Part shown: positions 19,208 to 28,125 of the stretch, in pieces | Position numbering within the stretch: the first letter of the stretch is position 1 | Layout: each line of letters opens with the position of its first letter | DNA from: Pseudomonadota bacterium | GTDB taxonomy: Bacteria; Desulfobacterota; Desulfobulbia; Desulfobulbales; Desulfocapsaceae | Assembly (NCBI GenBank): GCA_023412495.1 | Contig: JAEYNP010000113.1 | Location: 1 to 64,000, forward strand | Reading direction: 5' to 3' | Length of the DNA stretch: 64,000 nucleotides | Notes under the pieces: generated by a model | The model's database searches: none | What the model saw: only the letters and a program-made list of their open reading frames with translations | What the model was told of the DNA's origin: nothing | Program-made: the position numbers and the translations under genes

Positions 19208-21371
19208 CGATGAAGCCGCCGATCTTCCGAAAAACTTTCTCCATTCCCTCGCCGTTTACCAAAACATGCCTCTCGTAGCTTAGCAGGCAATACTCCTTGT
19301 CACGAGATCCCAGCAGATCGAAGAGTTGCTGGGAACCCCGGGGATCCACCACCGGATTTTTGTCCGCCTGGACGATCAGGGCCGGTTGCCTGATGGCCCC
19401 ATAACTCTTTTCCAGGGAATCGAGCAGATCGTCGACCTCCTTCACGCCGGCGACGGGGTTGCGCGGATAGTTCATGCTCAGGTTATCGGCGGAAAACTCG
19501 AGATAATCGGTGTTGCGCGTTCCCCTCTTCAGCTTCTGCAGCAACCGGTTATAGACATCTATTGCCGGCATGAAGCGGCTGGAATAGTCGCTGAGAGCAT
19601 AGGGCGGACAGACTGCGAAAACCCCGGCGAGGCTTTCGACCCGGCTGGCGAGATCGAGGGCCAGATTGCCGCCGACGGCGATCCCCCCGACGGCAACCCG
19701 GTCGCAGAGTGCGCCGAGCAGCACATAGCCATTCTCGACCGTCTCCCGCCACTCCCGGTATTTCCGTGCAGCGAGGTCCTCCGCCGAAGTACCATGGCCC
19801 GGCAGGCGCGGCGCGTAGACCCAGACCCCCCGTCGCCGCAAAAAGAGGGCCAGGGCCTTCACCTCTTCCGGAACAGCGAGATAGCTGTGGATCAGGAGCA
19901 CGCCGAGACGCCTGCGGAAATGGGGCAGGAGGAAGGGCCGACCGAGCACCGTCCGTTCTTCCGGCCGTCCGGCGCCGTGGCAGGCCTCGGCATACTTTTC
20001 CTTTTCCAGCCGGAGGATGTACCGGGCAATGGCCAGGCGGACGATGGGCATGGGCTGCCAGGCCAACCGGCGGATCAAAGAGCCGAGTTTTCTCAGCGGC
20101 TCGACCTCATTGGCCATGACCTCGACGGGATTGTCGATCCTGCCCTTATGAAAACTCAAAGGGCCGGAGAGCCGTGTTCGGTCGGTACGGATCCATGGCC
20201 CGTCCTTCTCCACCACGCCTTTCTCCTCGGCCAGCTCAAGGAAATTGCTGTATTTCCTGAAGCGATCGTCGGTGAGCAGATGGGCCTGGTTCTCCTGCAG
20301 CGACTTGTGCAGGGAGAATATCTCTCTGGCGTCCTCCTTGCCGGTCACTCGCGAGGCGGCATAATAGATGCGCTGCCGGAACTCTCTCTCCTTGATGCGC
20401 CGCAGGGGATAGGATTGCAGGAATGAGGCGAAGAGGTGTTCGTGATTGATGGTGGTCATGGAGTAGATGGCGTGCATGTAACGCTGCATCACGGCGTAGG
20501 CCGTTTTGCGCATCTTCTCCTTCAGTTCTTCAGAGACGGAAAAGCCGGCGATGCCGTCCCGCGCCATGTCGGAAAGCCACCCCTCCTCCAGCAAATCGGC
20601 CATTGACAGCGGCCGGCCGAAACGGATGTCGAGATCGACGCCGGAGAGCATCATGGTGCCCTCGGTCATGATCTCCTCGATCATCCGCTCCGACATATCC
20701 CTGACCAGTTTGGCGGCGATGTGCAGGGCGATGTTTTCCGCCGCCCGGATGGGGTAGTAGGTGAGGTTGACCGGCATGATGACGGTCGGCTGCAGTTGGA
20801 TACGGTCGATTGAATCGATGCCCAGGGCCGCCAGCATCGGCGGCAGGCGCTCGGGGGCGAGGCGGGCGGTGCGCAGCAGATGGGAGCGGTAGAGTTCGGC
20901 CAAGAGGGCGAGCGCCGCCGCGCCGGTATGCGGCTCGTGCGCGCCCGCCGGGTGGGCGATCATATACTTGCCGCCGGCCATGATCTTCTTGGTTTTGACC
21001 ATGCTGCCCTCGGGGAAGATCACCCAATCGGCCTCCCCGGTGAGCAGGCTCTTGACGATCAGTTCATCGCGTTTGGGATCGCTCGTTGAAATCACCCCGA
21101 TCAGGTCGAAGAATTTTTCCAGGCCGCCCCTGAAGAGCGTGGAATCGGCCAGCGACCAGACCGGCTTGTAGGTGAGGTTGTAGATGTAGTACGGCAGCAG
21201 GAAGGTCTCGACCCTCGTGAAGTGGTTCACGACGAAGATGATCGGTCCGGCCGGGATGTTCTCCTGGCCGTGCAGGTAGATATCCGCCTTGGAGAGCAGG
21301 GAAAAAAGCTTGATGGCCAGGCCGGTCGTGAGATAGGCGGAGCGATTCATACCGATGCGAGGAAGAAGCAA
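19191..21371 (-). CDS. Acyltransferase fused to a catalytically altered alpha/beta hydrolase
   Basis: 726 residues. The N-terminal PlsC-type domain (about 35-300) has NHFTRVE (the usual HxxxxD with Glu in place of Asp) and FPEGSM, the two core motifs of glycerol-phosphate and lysophospholipid acyltransferases. A middle region of about 150 residues is unassigned. The C-terminal part (about 500-726) is an alpha/beta hydrolase with LLIHSY, LPGHGTS and late acidic and His residues (QADKNPV, YERHVLV). Its elbow reads GGIAVGG, so the nucleophile Ser is replaced by Ala. The hydrolase domain is therefore expected to bind rather than cleave, or to be inactive. It is co-transcribed with the intact hydrolase at 18230 and faces the acyl-CoA synthetase gene. 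Confidence 0.88.
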   Translation of the reverse strand: MLLPRIGMNRSAYLTTGLAIKLFSLLSKADIYLHGQENIPAGPIIFVVNHFTRVETFLLPYYIYNLTYKPVWSLADSTLFRGGLEKFFDLIGVISTSDPKRDELIVKSLLTGEADWVIFPEGSMVKTKKIMAGGKYMIAHPAGAHEPHTGAAALALLAELYRSHLLRTARLAPERLPPMLAALGIDSIDRIQLQPTVIMPVNLTYYPIRAAENIALHIAAKLVRDMSERMIEEIMTEGTMMLSGVDLDIRFGRPLSMADLLEEGWLSDMARDGIAGFSVSEELKEKMRKTAYAVMQRYMHAIYSMTTINHEHLFASFLQSYPLRRIKEREFRQRIYYAASRVTGKEDAREIFSLHKSLQENQAHLLTDDRFRKYSNFLELAEEKGVVEKDGPWIRTDRTRLSGPLSFHKGRIDNPVEVMANEVEPLRKLGSLIRRLAWQPMPIVRLAIARYILRLEKEKYAEACHGAGRPEERTVLGRPFLLPHFRRRLGVLLIHSYLAVPEEVKALALFLRRRGVWVYAPRLPGHGTSAEDLAARKYREWRETVENGYVLLGALCDRVAVGGIAVGGNLALDLASRVESLAGVFAVCPPYALSDYSSRFMPAIDVYNRLLQKLKRGTRNTDYLEFSADNLSMNYPRNPVAGVKEVDDLLDSLEKSYGAIRQPALIVQADKNPVVDPRGSQQLFDLLGSRDKEYCLLSYERHVLVNGEGMEKVFRKIGGFIDAIKG

Positions 21372-21561
21372 CTGAAATATTTGGATTTATTCTATTGTAA
21401 AAGGATTTTCCGAAAGGGTCAAGACTATGGTGTGAGGCGCCTCACGCCTAACGCCTCACGCCTTGGGCCGTTATGATTTGCACTTTCGCACGTTGTTCCC
21501 TATAATGCCATTATTGTATACAATCACTGATACCCTACAAGAACCCAAGCCGAGGACGCCC

Positions 21562-22656
21562 ATGAAACTGAACTTCATCTATACCCCGCCGGACTTCACC
21601 CAGCCTCACCTCCGGAACAGCCCGATCGCCGCCATGGAGCCCGCGCCGGCAGACGGCATCGCCCCGGATAACTACCATGCGACCTCCAACCATCCCGAGT
21701 ATGTGAAGCTGGGCGAGTCCCGCTGGGTGCTTGCGCCGGAGAGCCGGATGGACGCGGTCTTCGTGGTGAGGGACGGCAATATCGAGGTGGTCGAGCCGAG
21801 GAGGCTGAAGAAAGGGGACATGGTGGTCACCGGTAGGACCGAGAACGGCGAGGAAGGCATCTTCGTCCACGAGAAGGGCTTCGCCCAGACCTCGACCAAT
21901 GTCGACAAGTTCTCCTTCCGGTCCCGGGGCACGCGGGAAACGCCCTTCTCCTATTCCTACGACGCCCTCTACGAGATCCTCAAACACGACCGGCGCCACG
22001 GCCACATCGTCTGGGTTCTCGGCCCGGCGGTGGCTTTCGACAAGGATTCCCGCTCGGCCATGCAGGGGTTGATCGAGAACGGTTTCTGCCACGCGCTGAT
22101 GGCCGGCAACGCGCTCGCCACTCACGACATCGAGGCATCCATTTACAACACCGGCCTGGGCCAGAACATCTACACCCAAATGCTGCAGCCCATGGGCCAT
22201 TACAACCACCTCGACATCCTCAACGCGGTGCGCCGGGCGGGCTCCATCTCCAGGTCCATCGAGGCCCTGGGGATCAAGAACGGCATCATGTACGCCTGCG
22301 AGAAGCATAACATCCCCTACGTGCTCGCCGGATCGATCCGGGACGACGGCCCGCTGCCGGAGACGGTGGCGAGCGTCTACGATTCCCAGGATCTGATGCG
22401 GGTCCACGCCCGCCGCGCCACTACGGTCATCACCATGGCCACCCAGCTCCATTCCATCGCCTTCGGCAACATGACCCCGGGGTACAAGGTGCTGCCGGAC
22501 GGCTCGGTCCGGCCGGTCTACTTTTACGTGGTGGACATGTCCGAGTTCAGCGCCGACAAGCTGGCCAACCGCGGCTCCGCCCAGGCCCAGGCGATTCTCA
22601 CCAACGTCCAGGATTTCATCGTCAACCTGTGGAACCACCTCTCCAAGGAAGCGTGA
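21562..22656 (+). CDS. TIGR00300 (LOR/SDH-domain) ornithine cyclodeaminase
   Basis: 364 residues of the family named for a conserved domain of plant lysine-oxoglutarate reductase/saccharopine dehydrogenase. Characterised members, archaeal OCD and the C-terminal half of cyanobacterial AgrE/ArgZ, convert L-ornithine to L-proline plus ammonia. Family-like stretches include RGTRETPFSYSYDALY, WVLGPAVAFD, GNALATHDIEA and PMGHYNHLD. This is unrelated to the Ocd/mu-crystallin fold. I chose ATG 21562 (MKLNFIYTPPDF) over an upstream in-frame Met because ccgaggac lies before it. Arginase follows after one base, which supports ornithine as the substrate: arginine to ornithine plus urea, then proline. Confidence 0.82.
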   Translation: MKLNFIYTPPDFTQPHLRNSPIAAMEPAPADGIAPDNYHATSNHPEYVKLGESRWVLAPESRMDAVFVVRDGNIEVVEPRRLKKGDMVVTGRTENGEEGIFVHEKGFAQTSTNVDKFSFRSRGTRETPFSYSYDALYEILKHDRRHGHIVWVLGPAVAFDKDSRSAMQGLIENGFCHALMAGNALATHDIEASIYNTGLGQNIYTQMLQPMGHYNHLDILNAVRRAGSISRSIEALGIKNGIMYACEKHNIPYVLAGSIRDDGPLPETVASVYDSQDLMRVHARRATTVITMATQLHSIAFGNMTPGYKVLPDGSVRPVYFYVVDMSEFSADKLANRGSAQAQAILTNVQDFIVNLWNHLSKEA

Positions 22657-22657
22657 G

Positions 22658-23545
22658 ATGAAGAAGGTTCGCATCATCGGCGTACCCATGGATCTCGGCC
22701 AGAGCCACCGCGGGGTGGACATGGGGCCGAGCGCCGTGCGCTACGCCAATCTGGCGAGAGCCTTACGGGATCTCGGCCACGCCACCTTCGACGGCGGCGA
22801 CATCGCCATCCCCGGTCACTACGCCCTGGCCGGTACCAGTCTTGCGGAAAGGCTGCCGCTGATCGAAAATGCCTGCCGGCGCGCCTACGAGCTGGGCCGA
22901 AAAGCCATCGAGGACGGTGAGATCCCGATATTTCTGGGGGGTGACCACTCATCCTCCATCGGCACGGTCGGCGGCGTGACCCACGGCACCGAGACCGGCC
23001 TCATCTGGATCGACGCCCACGGCGATTTCAACACCCCGGAGACTTCCGATACCCAGAACGTCCACGGCATGGCCCTTGCCGTGCTGCTCGGTCTCGGCCC
23101 GAAGGAGCTGGTCGATATCGGCCGGCCCGGGCCGAAGGTCAAGCCGGAGAACGTGGTGATGGTCGGCGTGCGGGACCTCGATGCACAGGAAAAGGAGCTG
23201 ATCCGCGCCTCCGGTTGCACCGTCTTCACCATGCGGGATGTGGACGAGATCGGTATCCGCGGGGTGATGACCAAGGTTCTGCAAGGTTTCAGGAACCTGG
23301 CGAAGATCCATGTGAGCCTCGACCTCGACGTCATGGACCCCCTCGACGCCCCGGGAGTCGGCACGCCGTCCCAGGGCGGCCTCACCTACCGGGAAGGTCA
23401 GCTGATCATGGAGATCCTCGCCGAGACCGAGAAGCTCCACTCGGTCGACATCATGGAAATCAACCCCATCCTCGATATCCAGAACCGCACTGCCCAGATG
23501 GCCGTCAATCTGGTCTCCTCGCTCTTCGGGAAGAAGATCCTGTAA
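22658..23545 (+). CDS. rocF: Arginase
   Basis: 295-residue ureohydrolase splitting arginine into ornithine and urea with a two-manganese centre. All metal ligands are visible: GGDHS (about 91-95), DAHGD (about 118-122) and SLDLDVMDP (about 220-228). The substrate Glu lies in MEINPILD. The DAPGVGTPSQGG loop favours arginase over agmatinase. It starts one base after the stop of the ornithine cyclodeaminase gene, so the two form an operon that ends in a strong hairpin. Together they predict conversion of arginine to proline, urea and ammonia. Confidence 0.93.
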   Translation: MKKVRIIGVPMDLGQSHRGVDMGPSAVRYANLARALRDLGHATFDGGDIAIPGHYALAGTSLAERLPLIENACRRAYELGRKAIEDGEIPIFLGGDHSSSIGTVGGVTHGTETGLIWIDAHGDFNTPETSDTQNVHGMALAVLLGLGPKELVDIGRPGPKVKPENVVMVGVRDLDAQEKELIRASGCTVFTMRDVDEIGIRGVMTKVLQGFRNLAKIHVSLDLDVMDPLDAPGVGTPSQGGLTYREGQLIMEILAETEKLHSVDIMEINPILDIQNRTAQMAVNLVSSLFGKKIL

Positions 23546-23550
23546 ATTAA

Positions 23551-23623
23551 AAATGAGGACTGAGGACTGAGGAAAATCAAGAAAACTCAGTCCTCATAGC
23601 TCAGTCCTCTTCATTTTTTTACC
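23551..23623 (+). terminator. Terminator of the arginase operon
   Basis: Tandem gaggactgag repeats at 23555-23572 pair with two ctcagtcctc copies at 23586-23609, followed by seven T. The duplicated arms allow two alternative stems. Confidence 0.8.
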
Positions 23624-23662
23624 CCATTTTTTCCACCCGTAAATAACCGGGACTGTTATCGG

Positions 23663-23691
23663 TTGTTGAATTCTTAGGCCCGGCGTATTAC
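23663..23691 (+). promoter_or_regulatory. Possible sigma-70 promoter for dctP
   Basis: TTGTTG (23663-23668), 17-base spacer, TATTAC (23686-23691), about 100 bp before dctP. Both boxes are imperfect. Confidence 0.3.
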
Positions 23692-23789
23692 ATATCAAAA
23701 TTCAATAAGGATACTGTGTGGTGGAGATTTATCCGCAGTATGCAACCTGCCCGTCCGGGCTTTGTTCAAATCTTATTTGGGAGGAGAGT

Positions 23790-24863
23790 ATGAAACGATT
23801 TGGGAAGATCGCCTGTGCGCTCGCCGCCTGCATGCTCATCGCATCGCCGGCGCTCGCTGCCGAGAAAGTACGCTGGAAATGCGCAACGACCTGGCCCAGC
23901 ACCCTTGCTCCACTGGCCACTGTGGCGCCGAAGGTCGCCAAGATGGTGAGCGAGATGACCGACGGCAATTTCGAGATCAAGGTGGATGGCGCCGAAAAGC
24001 ACAAAGCGGCCCTGGAGATCCTCGATATGGTCAAAGGTGGCCAGTTCGAGATGGGCCACTCCGCTTCCTACTACTGGAAGGGCAAGGACATCACCACCGT
24101 CTTCTTCACCTCCGTCCCCTTCGGCATGACCGCCGACGAGCAAAATGCCTGGCTCTGGTATGACGAAGGCCAGAAACTCCAGGAAAAGGTCTACAGCAAA
24201 TTCAACGTCTACTCCTTCCCGGGCGGCAATACCGGCGTCCAGATGGGCGGCTGGTTCCGCAAGGAAATCAAATCACTCGACGACCTGAAAGGCCTGAAAA
24301 TGCGCATTCCCGGCCTGGCCGGCGAGGTCTTCGCCAAGCTCGGCGTCAACGTCACCAACATCGCCCCGGGCGAGATGTACACCTCCCTCGACCGCGGCAC
24401 CATCGATGCCCTGGAGTGGGTAGGCCCCGGCATGGACATCAAGCTCGGCTTTCATAAGGTCGCCCCCTACTACTACACCGGCTGGCACGAACCCGCCTCC
24501 GACATGCAGTTCCTCATCAACAAGGAGGCCTTCGATAAGCTGCCGCCGAACTATCAGGCCGTTCTGAAGACCGCCATGCAGGCAGCCGCCGCCGACATGT
24601 TCAACGACAACTTCGACGCCAGCGCCAAGGCATGGGAACAGATGAAAGCCGAGCACCCGAACATCAAGGTCATGACCTTTCCCCCGGAGGTCCTGAAGGC
24701 GATGAAGAAGGCCAACGACGAGGTCATGGAGGCCTATGCCGCCCAGAATCCCGAATTCAAAGAAGTATACGAGTCCCAGCAGAGGTACATGAAAAAGGCC
24801 CGCGAATGGAGCAAGATGTCAACCCAGTACTATCTTGAGACAACCGAAGCGATCGCCAAATAA
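23790..24863 (+). CDS. dctP: TRAP transporter substrate-binding protein (TakP-like)
   Basis: 357-residue periplasmic receptor for a tripartite ATP-independent transporter. A signal peptide (MKRFGK, hydrophobic core, cleavage after SPALA) leads the mature start AEKVRWKCATTWP. GNTGVQMGGWFRKEI, LKGLKMRIPGLAGEVF and a tryptophan-rich APYYYTGWHEP stretch match the subgroup containing TakP of Rhodobacter, which binds 2-oxo acids such as pyruvate. The ligand here is inferred as a 2-oxo acid or similar monocarboxylate. The ATG at 23790 has a ggaggagag site. A strong terminator and a repeat separate it from dctQM, allowing more receptor than permease. Confidence 0.9.
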   Translation: MKRFGKIACALAACMLIASPALAAEKVRWKCATTWPSTLAPLATVAPKVAKMVSEMTDGNFEIKVDGAEKHKAALEILDMVKGGQFEMGHSASYYWKGKDITTVFFTSVPFGMTADEQNAWLWYDEGQKLQEKVYSKFNVYSFPGGNTGVQMGGWFRKEIKSLDDLKGLKMRIPGLAGEVFAKLGVNVTNIAPGEMYTSLDRGTIDALEWVGPGMDIKLGFHKVAPYYYTGWHEPASDMQFLINKEAFDKLPPNYQAVLKTAMQAAAADMFNDNFDASAKAWEQMKAEHPNIKVMTFPPEVLKAMKKANDEVMEAYAAQNPEFKEVYESQQRYMKKAREWSKMSTQYYLETTEAIAK

Positions 24864-24894
24864 ACAGGGCTACGATGTAGATTTCGCCTAGTCA

Positions 24895-24940
24895 GCCGCC
24901 CATTCACCGTTCAGGTGGGTGGGCGGTTTTTTTATTTTTT
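24895..24940 (+). terminator. Strong terminator after dctP
   Basis: Stem CCGCCCA-TT-CACC / GGTG-GG-TGGGCGG with a five-base loop, followed by seven T and a further T-run. Confidence 0.88.
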
Positions 24941-24988
24941 GTTTACAACGGAATTCCGGCATGCCATGTTGGAGCAGCTGTCGAGGTT

Positions 24989-25059
24989 CCAGTGTCATGT
25001 CAAGCGTCAGATATTGTAAGATTGCGCCGTAATTTTGGTTTCCTGCGAGGCACGACTGA
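24989..25059. repeat. 70-bp dispersed repeat, copy A
   Basis: Runs from ccagtgtcatg to gcacgactga. A second copy with most positions conserved is at 27124-27193, so the two flank dctQM in the same orientation. Downstream of this copy, to about 25175, the DNA has further hairpin potential (gcatag / ctatgt at 25065-25080 and gccccgcaagtggggc near 25157). Confidence 0.75.
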
Positions 25060-25219
25060 GGGAGCATAGCAGCGCTATGTGACCGAAAGAGTAACGAAGC
25101 CAGGAAGAAAAAGGACAAGCAAGATGCAACAGATGAGGCTTGAACAGGATACTCAGCCCCGCAAGTGGGGCGAAATATTTGCGAAACCGGTGAACGACCC
25201 CGGAGTTCTTGGAGGTAAC

Positions 25220-25765
25220 ATGCTGATCAAGATAGAGAAATTTTATCGCCGACTGAATCGGCTGTGGGGAAGGATACTTGCGGTGGTTTTCCTGCTAATG
25301 GCCCTCAATGTATTTTACGACGTCATCATGCGCTACTTTTTCCATAACAGCGCGGTTGCGATGCAGGAACTGGAATGGCATCTCTTCTCCATCGTCATCC
25401 TCCTCGGCGTTTCAGTGTCCCTCATCGATGAAGCGCATGTCCGGGTCGATTTCCTTTACGATAAATTTTCGCCGCGGGCCAAGGCATGGATCAACATCAT
25501 CGGCACCGTTTTCTTTCTTCTGCCCCTCGCCTCCCTCGTCCTGTTCGGCTCTCTCGACTTTGTCCGCGACTCTTACAACATCAAGGAAATCTCCGAGAAC
25601 CCAGGCGGCCTGCCCTACCGTTACCTGATCAAGGGAATGATTCCGTTTGCATTCTCCCTGCTGATCTTCACCGCCTTCGGCTACACGGTGCAGAACATCA
25701 ATATCCTGAGAAACGTCGGATCGGGTGACATGCGGCAACGCGAGATTGTGGAGGAAGGCAAATGA
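25220..25765 (+). CDS. dctQ: TRAP transporter small permease
   Basis: 181 residues with four membrane helices (about 17-40, 53-75, 95-117 and 135-158), the normal DctQ layout. FYDVIMRYFF and WHLFSIVILLGVS are typical of the family. It pairs with the large subunit to form the sodium-driven permease that accepts substrate from DctP. I chose ATG 25220 because ggaggtaac lies just before it; the frame is open further upstream, but through the repeat region. It overlaps dctM by four bases (ATGA). Confidence 0.9.
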   Translation: MLIKIEKFYRRLNRLWGRILAVVFLLMALNVFYDVIMRYFFHNSAVAMQELEWHLFSIVILLGVSVSLIDEAHVRVDFLYDKFSPRAKAWINIIGTVFFLLPLASLVLFGSLDFVRDSYNIKEISENPGGLPYRYLIKGMIPFAFSLLIFTAFGYTVQNINILRNVGSGDMRQREIVEEGK

Positions 25766-27096
25766 TCGGCATAATAATGTTCTGTTCGGCGCTCCTGCTG
25801 CTGGCCATCGGCTATCCGGTCGCCTTCACCTTCGGATCGGTCTCCATCTTCTTCGGCATCCTGGCGGCGATCGTGGAAATCGCCCCGGATGTCAGCATGG
25901 CGGCGATTTCCAAAGAATTCCTGCAGATGTTTTCGATGATGCCCTTCAGGGTCTACTCCATCATGAACAACACCATTCTGATGGCCATCCCCCTCTTCAT
26001 CTTCATGGGTATCATCCTGCAGAGGTCGCAGCTGGCCGAAAAGCTGCTGGAATCGATGGGCACGCTGTTCGGCAAGGTGAGAGGCGGCATCGCCGTCAGC
26101 ACCGTGCTGGTCGGGACCATGCTCGCCGCCTCGACGGGAGTGGTGGGAGCTTCGGTGGTCGCCATGGGCGTCATTTCCCTGCCGGTCATGCTGAAATACG
26201 GGTACTCCAAGAGACTGGCGACCGGAACTATCTGCGCCGCCGGGACCCTGGGGCAGATCATTCCGCCCTCCGTGGTCCTGATCGTCCTCGGCGACATCTT
26301 CCAGCTGCCGGTCGGCGATCTCTTCCAGGCCGCCATGTTTCCGGGCCTGATGCTGGTCGCTTTCTATATAGTTTATATCCTCGTCTTCGCGGTGATCAAC
26401 AAAAATGCCGCCCCGGCCATGCCGAGCCTGGAAGGTACCATGTCGGCCAATATCGGCAGTGCCCTGACCGCCATTCTGCCGCCGTTGACCCTCATCGTTC
26501 TGGTCCTGGGATCGATCTTCCTGGGCATCGCCACCCCAACCGAATCCGCAGCCGTTGGCTGCATCGGAGCGATGATTCTCGCCGCCATGTACCGGAAACT
26601 AAGCTGGCAGGTCGTCGAGGAATCGGCGCTCGAAACGGTGAAAATCACCGCCATGGTCTTCGCCATTCTCATCGGCGCCACCGCTTTTTCCATGGTCTTT
26701 CTCTACAGCGGCGCGGATACGATCGTCGAGGAGGCCCTGGTCAACCTGCCCGGCAAGAAGTGGACTTTCCTGGCCCTGGCCAACCTGACCATCTTCCTGC
26801 TCGGCTTCTTCATCGACTTCTTCGAGATCTGCTATATTGTCGTCCCCGTCCTGATGCCCATTGCCACGGCCATCGGCCTGGAACCGCTGTTTTTCGCGAT
26901 CATGATCGCCATGAACCTGCAGACCTCGTTTTTGACCCCCCCCTTCGGTTTCTCGCTGTTCTATCTCAAAGGGGTCTGCCCGCCGGAGGTGCGGACCACC
27001 GATCTTTACAAGGGGGTCATTCCCTTCATCATCCTTCAGGTCCTGGTCCTGTTGTCGGTGGCCATCTATCCGAATTTTTACGGGCTGGGGCAATAA
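25762..27096 (+). CDS. dctM: TRAP transporter large permease
   Basis: 444-residue integral membrane protein with about a dozen hydrophobic segments. Family signatures include FMGIILQRS, the glycine/proline motif AAGTLGQIIPPSVVLIVLG and a matching second-half hairpin NLQTSFLTPPFGFSLFYLK. It carries out sodium-coupled import together with DctQ. The start codon overlaps the dctQ stop, so the two are translationally coupled. The gene ends just before a hairpin shared with the convergent GntR regulator. Confidence 0.93.
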   Translation: MIGIIMFCSALLLLAIGYPVAFTFGSVSIFFGILAAIVEIAPDVSMAAISKEFLQMFSMMPFRVYSIMNNTILMAIPLFIFMGIILQRSQLAEKLLESMGTLFGKVRGGIAVSTVLVGTMLAASTGVVGASVVAMGVISLPVMLKYGYSKRLATGTICAAGTLGQIIPPSVVLIVLGDIFQLPVGDLFQAAMFPGLMLVAFYIVYILVFAVINKNAAPAMPSLEGTMSANIGSALTAILPPLTLIVLVLGSIFLGIATPTESAAVGCIGAMILAAMYRKLSWQVVEESALETVKITAMVFAILIGATAFSMVFLYSGADTIVEEALVNLPGKKWTFLALANLTIFLLGFFIDFFEICYIVVPVLMPIATAIGLEPLFFAIMIAMNLQTSFLTPPFGFSLFYLKGVCPPEVRTTDLYKGVIPFIILQVLVLLSVAIYPNFYGLGQ

Positions 27097-27123
27097 AAAA
27101 CGCGCTGCGCGGTTTGCAGCGCG
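27093..27123 (-). terminator. Terminator shared by gntR and dctM
   Basis: Stem cgcgctgc (27101-27108) / gcagcgcg (27116-27123). Read on the minus strand it is followed by TTTTTT, so it mainly stops the gntR transcript coming through the repeat; the + strand lacks a T-run. Confidence 0.7.
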
Positions 27124-27193
27124 CCAGTGTCATGACAAGTCTTAGATGTCGCAAATCGCTTCGCAACTTTGGTTTGCTGCGAAGCACGACTGA
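27124..27193. repeat. 70-bp dispersed repeat, copy B
   Basis: Same element as at 24989-25059. This copy contains a perfect palindrome tgtcatgaca and an eight-base stem gcttcgca / tgcgaagc (27158-27165 and 27178-27185). It fills the space between the gntR stop and its terminator. Confidence 0.75.
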
Positions 27194-27195
27194 TT

Positions 27196-27897
27196 TCAGC
27201 GGGTGCGGAAGTACTCCTGGACGTAGCGGATGTGAGTGCGCATGGCATCGTGGGCTTCCTGGGGGGACCGACGCAGGATTGCATCGTAGACGGCCCGGTG
27301 ATGGTCGATAACATCGTCCAGTGCCCCCCGGTCCATGTACATGTGGGTGAGATTCTTCTTGATTCCCACGAAGAGAAAATCGTAGAAATTGCGCATCAGG
27401 TAGATGAGCACCGGGTTCTTGGTGGAAAAGGTCACGGCCATATGAAAGGCGGTATCCGGACCGGTGCCGATCTTGCCTGTGGCCTCCAGATCTTCGGCCA
27501 TCTCCTCCAGACTTTTCTTCATAGCCTTGAGATCCGTATCGGTGGCCCGCTGGGCCGCCAGCATTGCGGCATTGCATTCCAGTCCCAGACGCACCTCGAG
27601 CAGATCGTCGAGGGTGGCCTCGTCGGTGGCCATGACGGCGGCAAGGGGATTGCCTTCCCGGTTCTCCGGCGAGCTGACGAAGGTTCCCTGGCCCTGGCGA
27701 TGCTCGAGCAGGCCCAGGGTAACGAGCTTGTTGATGGCGTTGCGCACCGAGGTCCGGCTCACGGCCATAGACATAGCCAACTCCCGCTCAGGGAGAATCT
27801 GCTGGCCCGGCTTGAACTCGCCCTTATAGATCAATTCCCGGATCTGTTCGAAAACCTGATCGGAAATGCGTTTCGGTTTGATTGGCTTGAGATTCAT
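27196..27897 (-). CDS. GntR-family regulator, FadR/FCD subfamily
   Basis: 233-residue transcription factor. An N-terminal winged helix (about 8-75) includes QILPERELAMSMAVSRTSVR, typical of GntR. A C-terminal all-helical FCD ligand domain (about 95-225) carries metal-ligand-like residues in DTAFHMAV and HRAVYDAI. FCD regulators commonly sense small organic acids and control their transport and use. Its position beside the TRAP genes suggests it controls dctPQM, though the best operators I see lie at its own promoter. Two TTGGTnnnACCAA operators upstream fit this family. Confidence 0.9.
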   Translation of the reverse strand: MNLKPIKPKRISDQVFEQIRELIYKGEFKPGQQILPERELAMSMAVSRTSVRNAINKLVTLGLLEHRQGQGTFVSSPENREGNPLAAVMATDEATLDDLLEVRLGLECNAAMLAAQRATDTDLKAMKKSLEEMAEDLEATGKIGTGPDTAFHMAVTFSTKNPVLIYLMRNFYDFLFVGIKKNLTHMYMDRGALDDVIDHHRAVYDAILRRSPQEAHDAMRTHIRYVQEYFRTR

Positions 27898-28125
27898 AAT
27901 TTCGGCTGCTCATTGTTCAAGTTTCGTGGCGTCGGTTCCGGTTTCTCCCTTTTCCAGCGCCACTGGTCAGGAGGTTAGGAAAAAAACCGGAAAAATGCAA
28001 TGCAAAATCTCGTGGCTGGAGCACAAGAACTCTCCTTTTGACAAGAGGTTATCCTCTTTACCACGAATTTTTCCTGCCAAGCCTGCCGGCATTTCACCGG
28101 CTTCTTCCTTCTCATTCTTGGCCAC

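Noticed and set aside
25725..27311. A 528-codon frame overlapping dctM in another phase
   Set aside because: Arg/His-rich low-complexity translation with no motif; dctM is certain.
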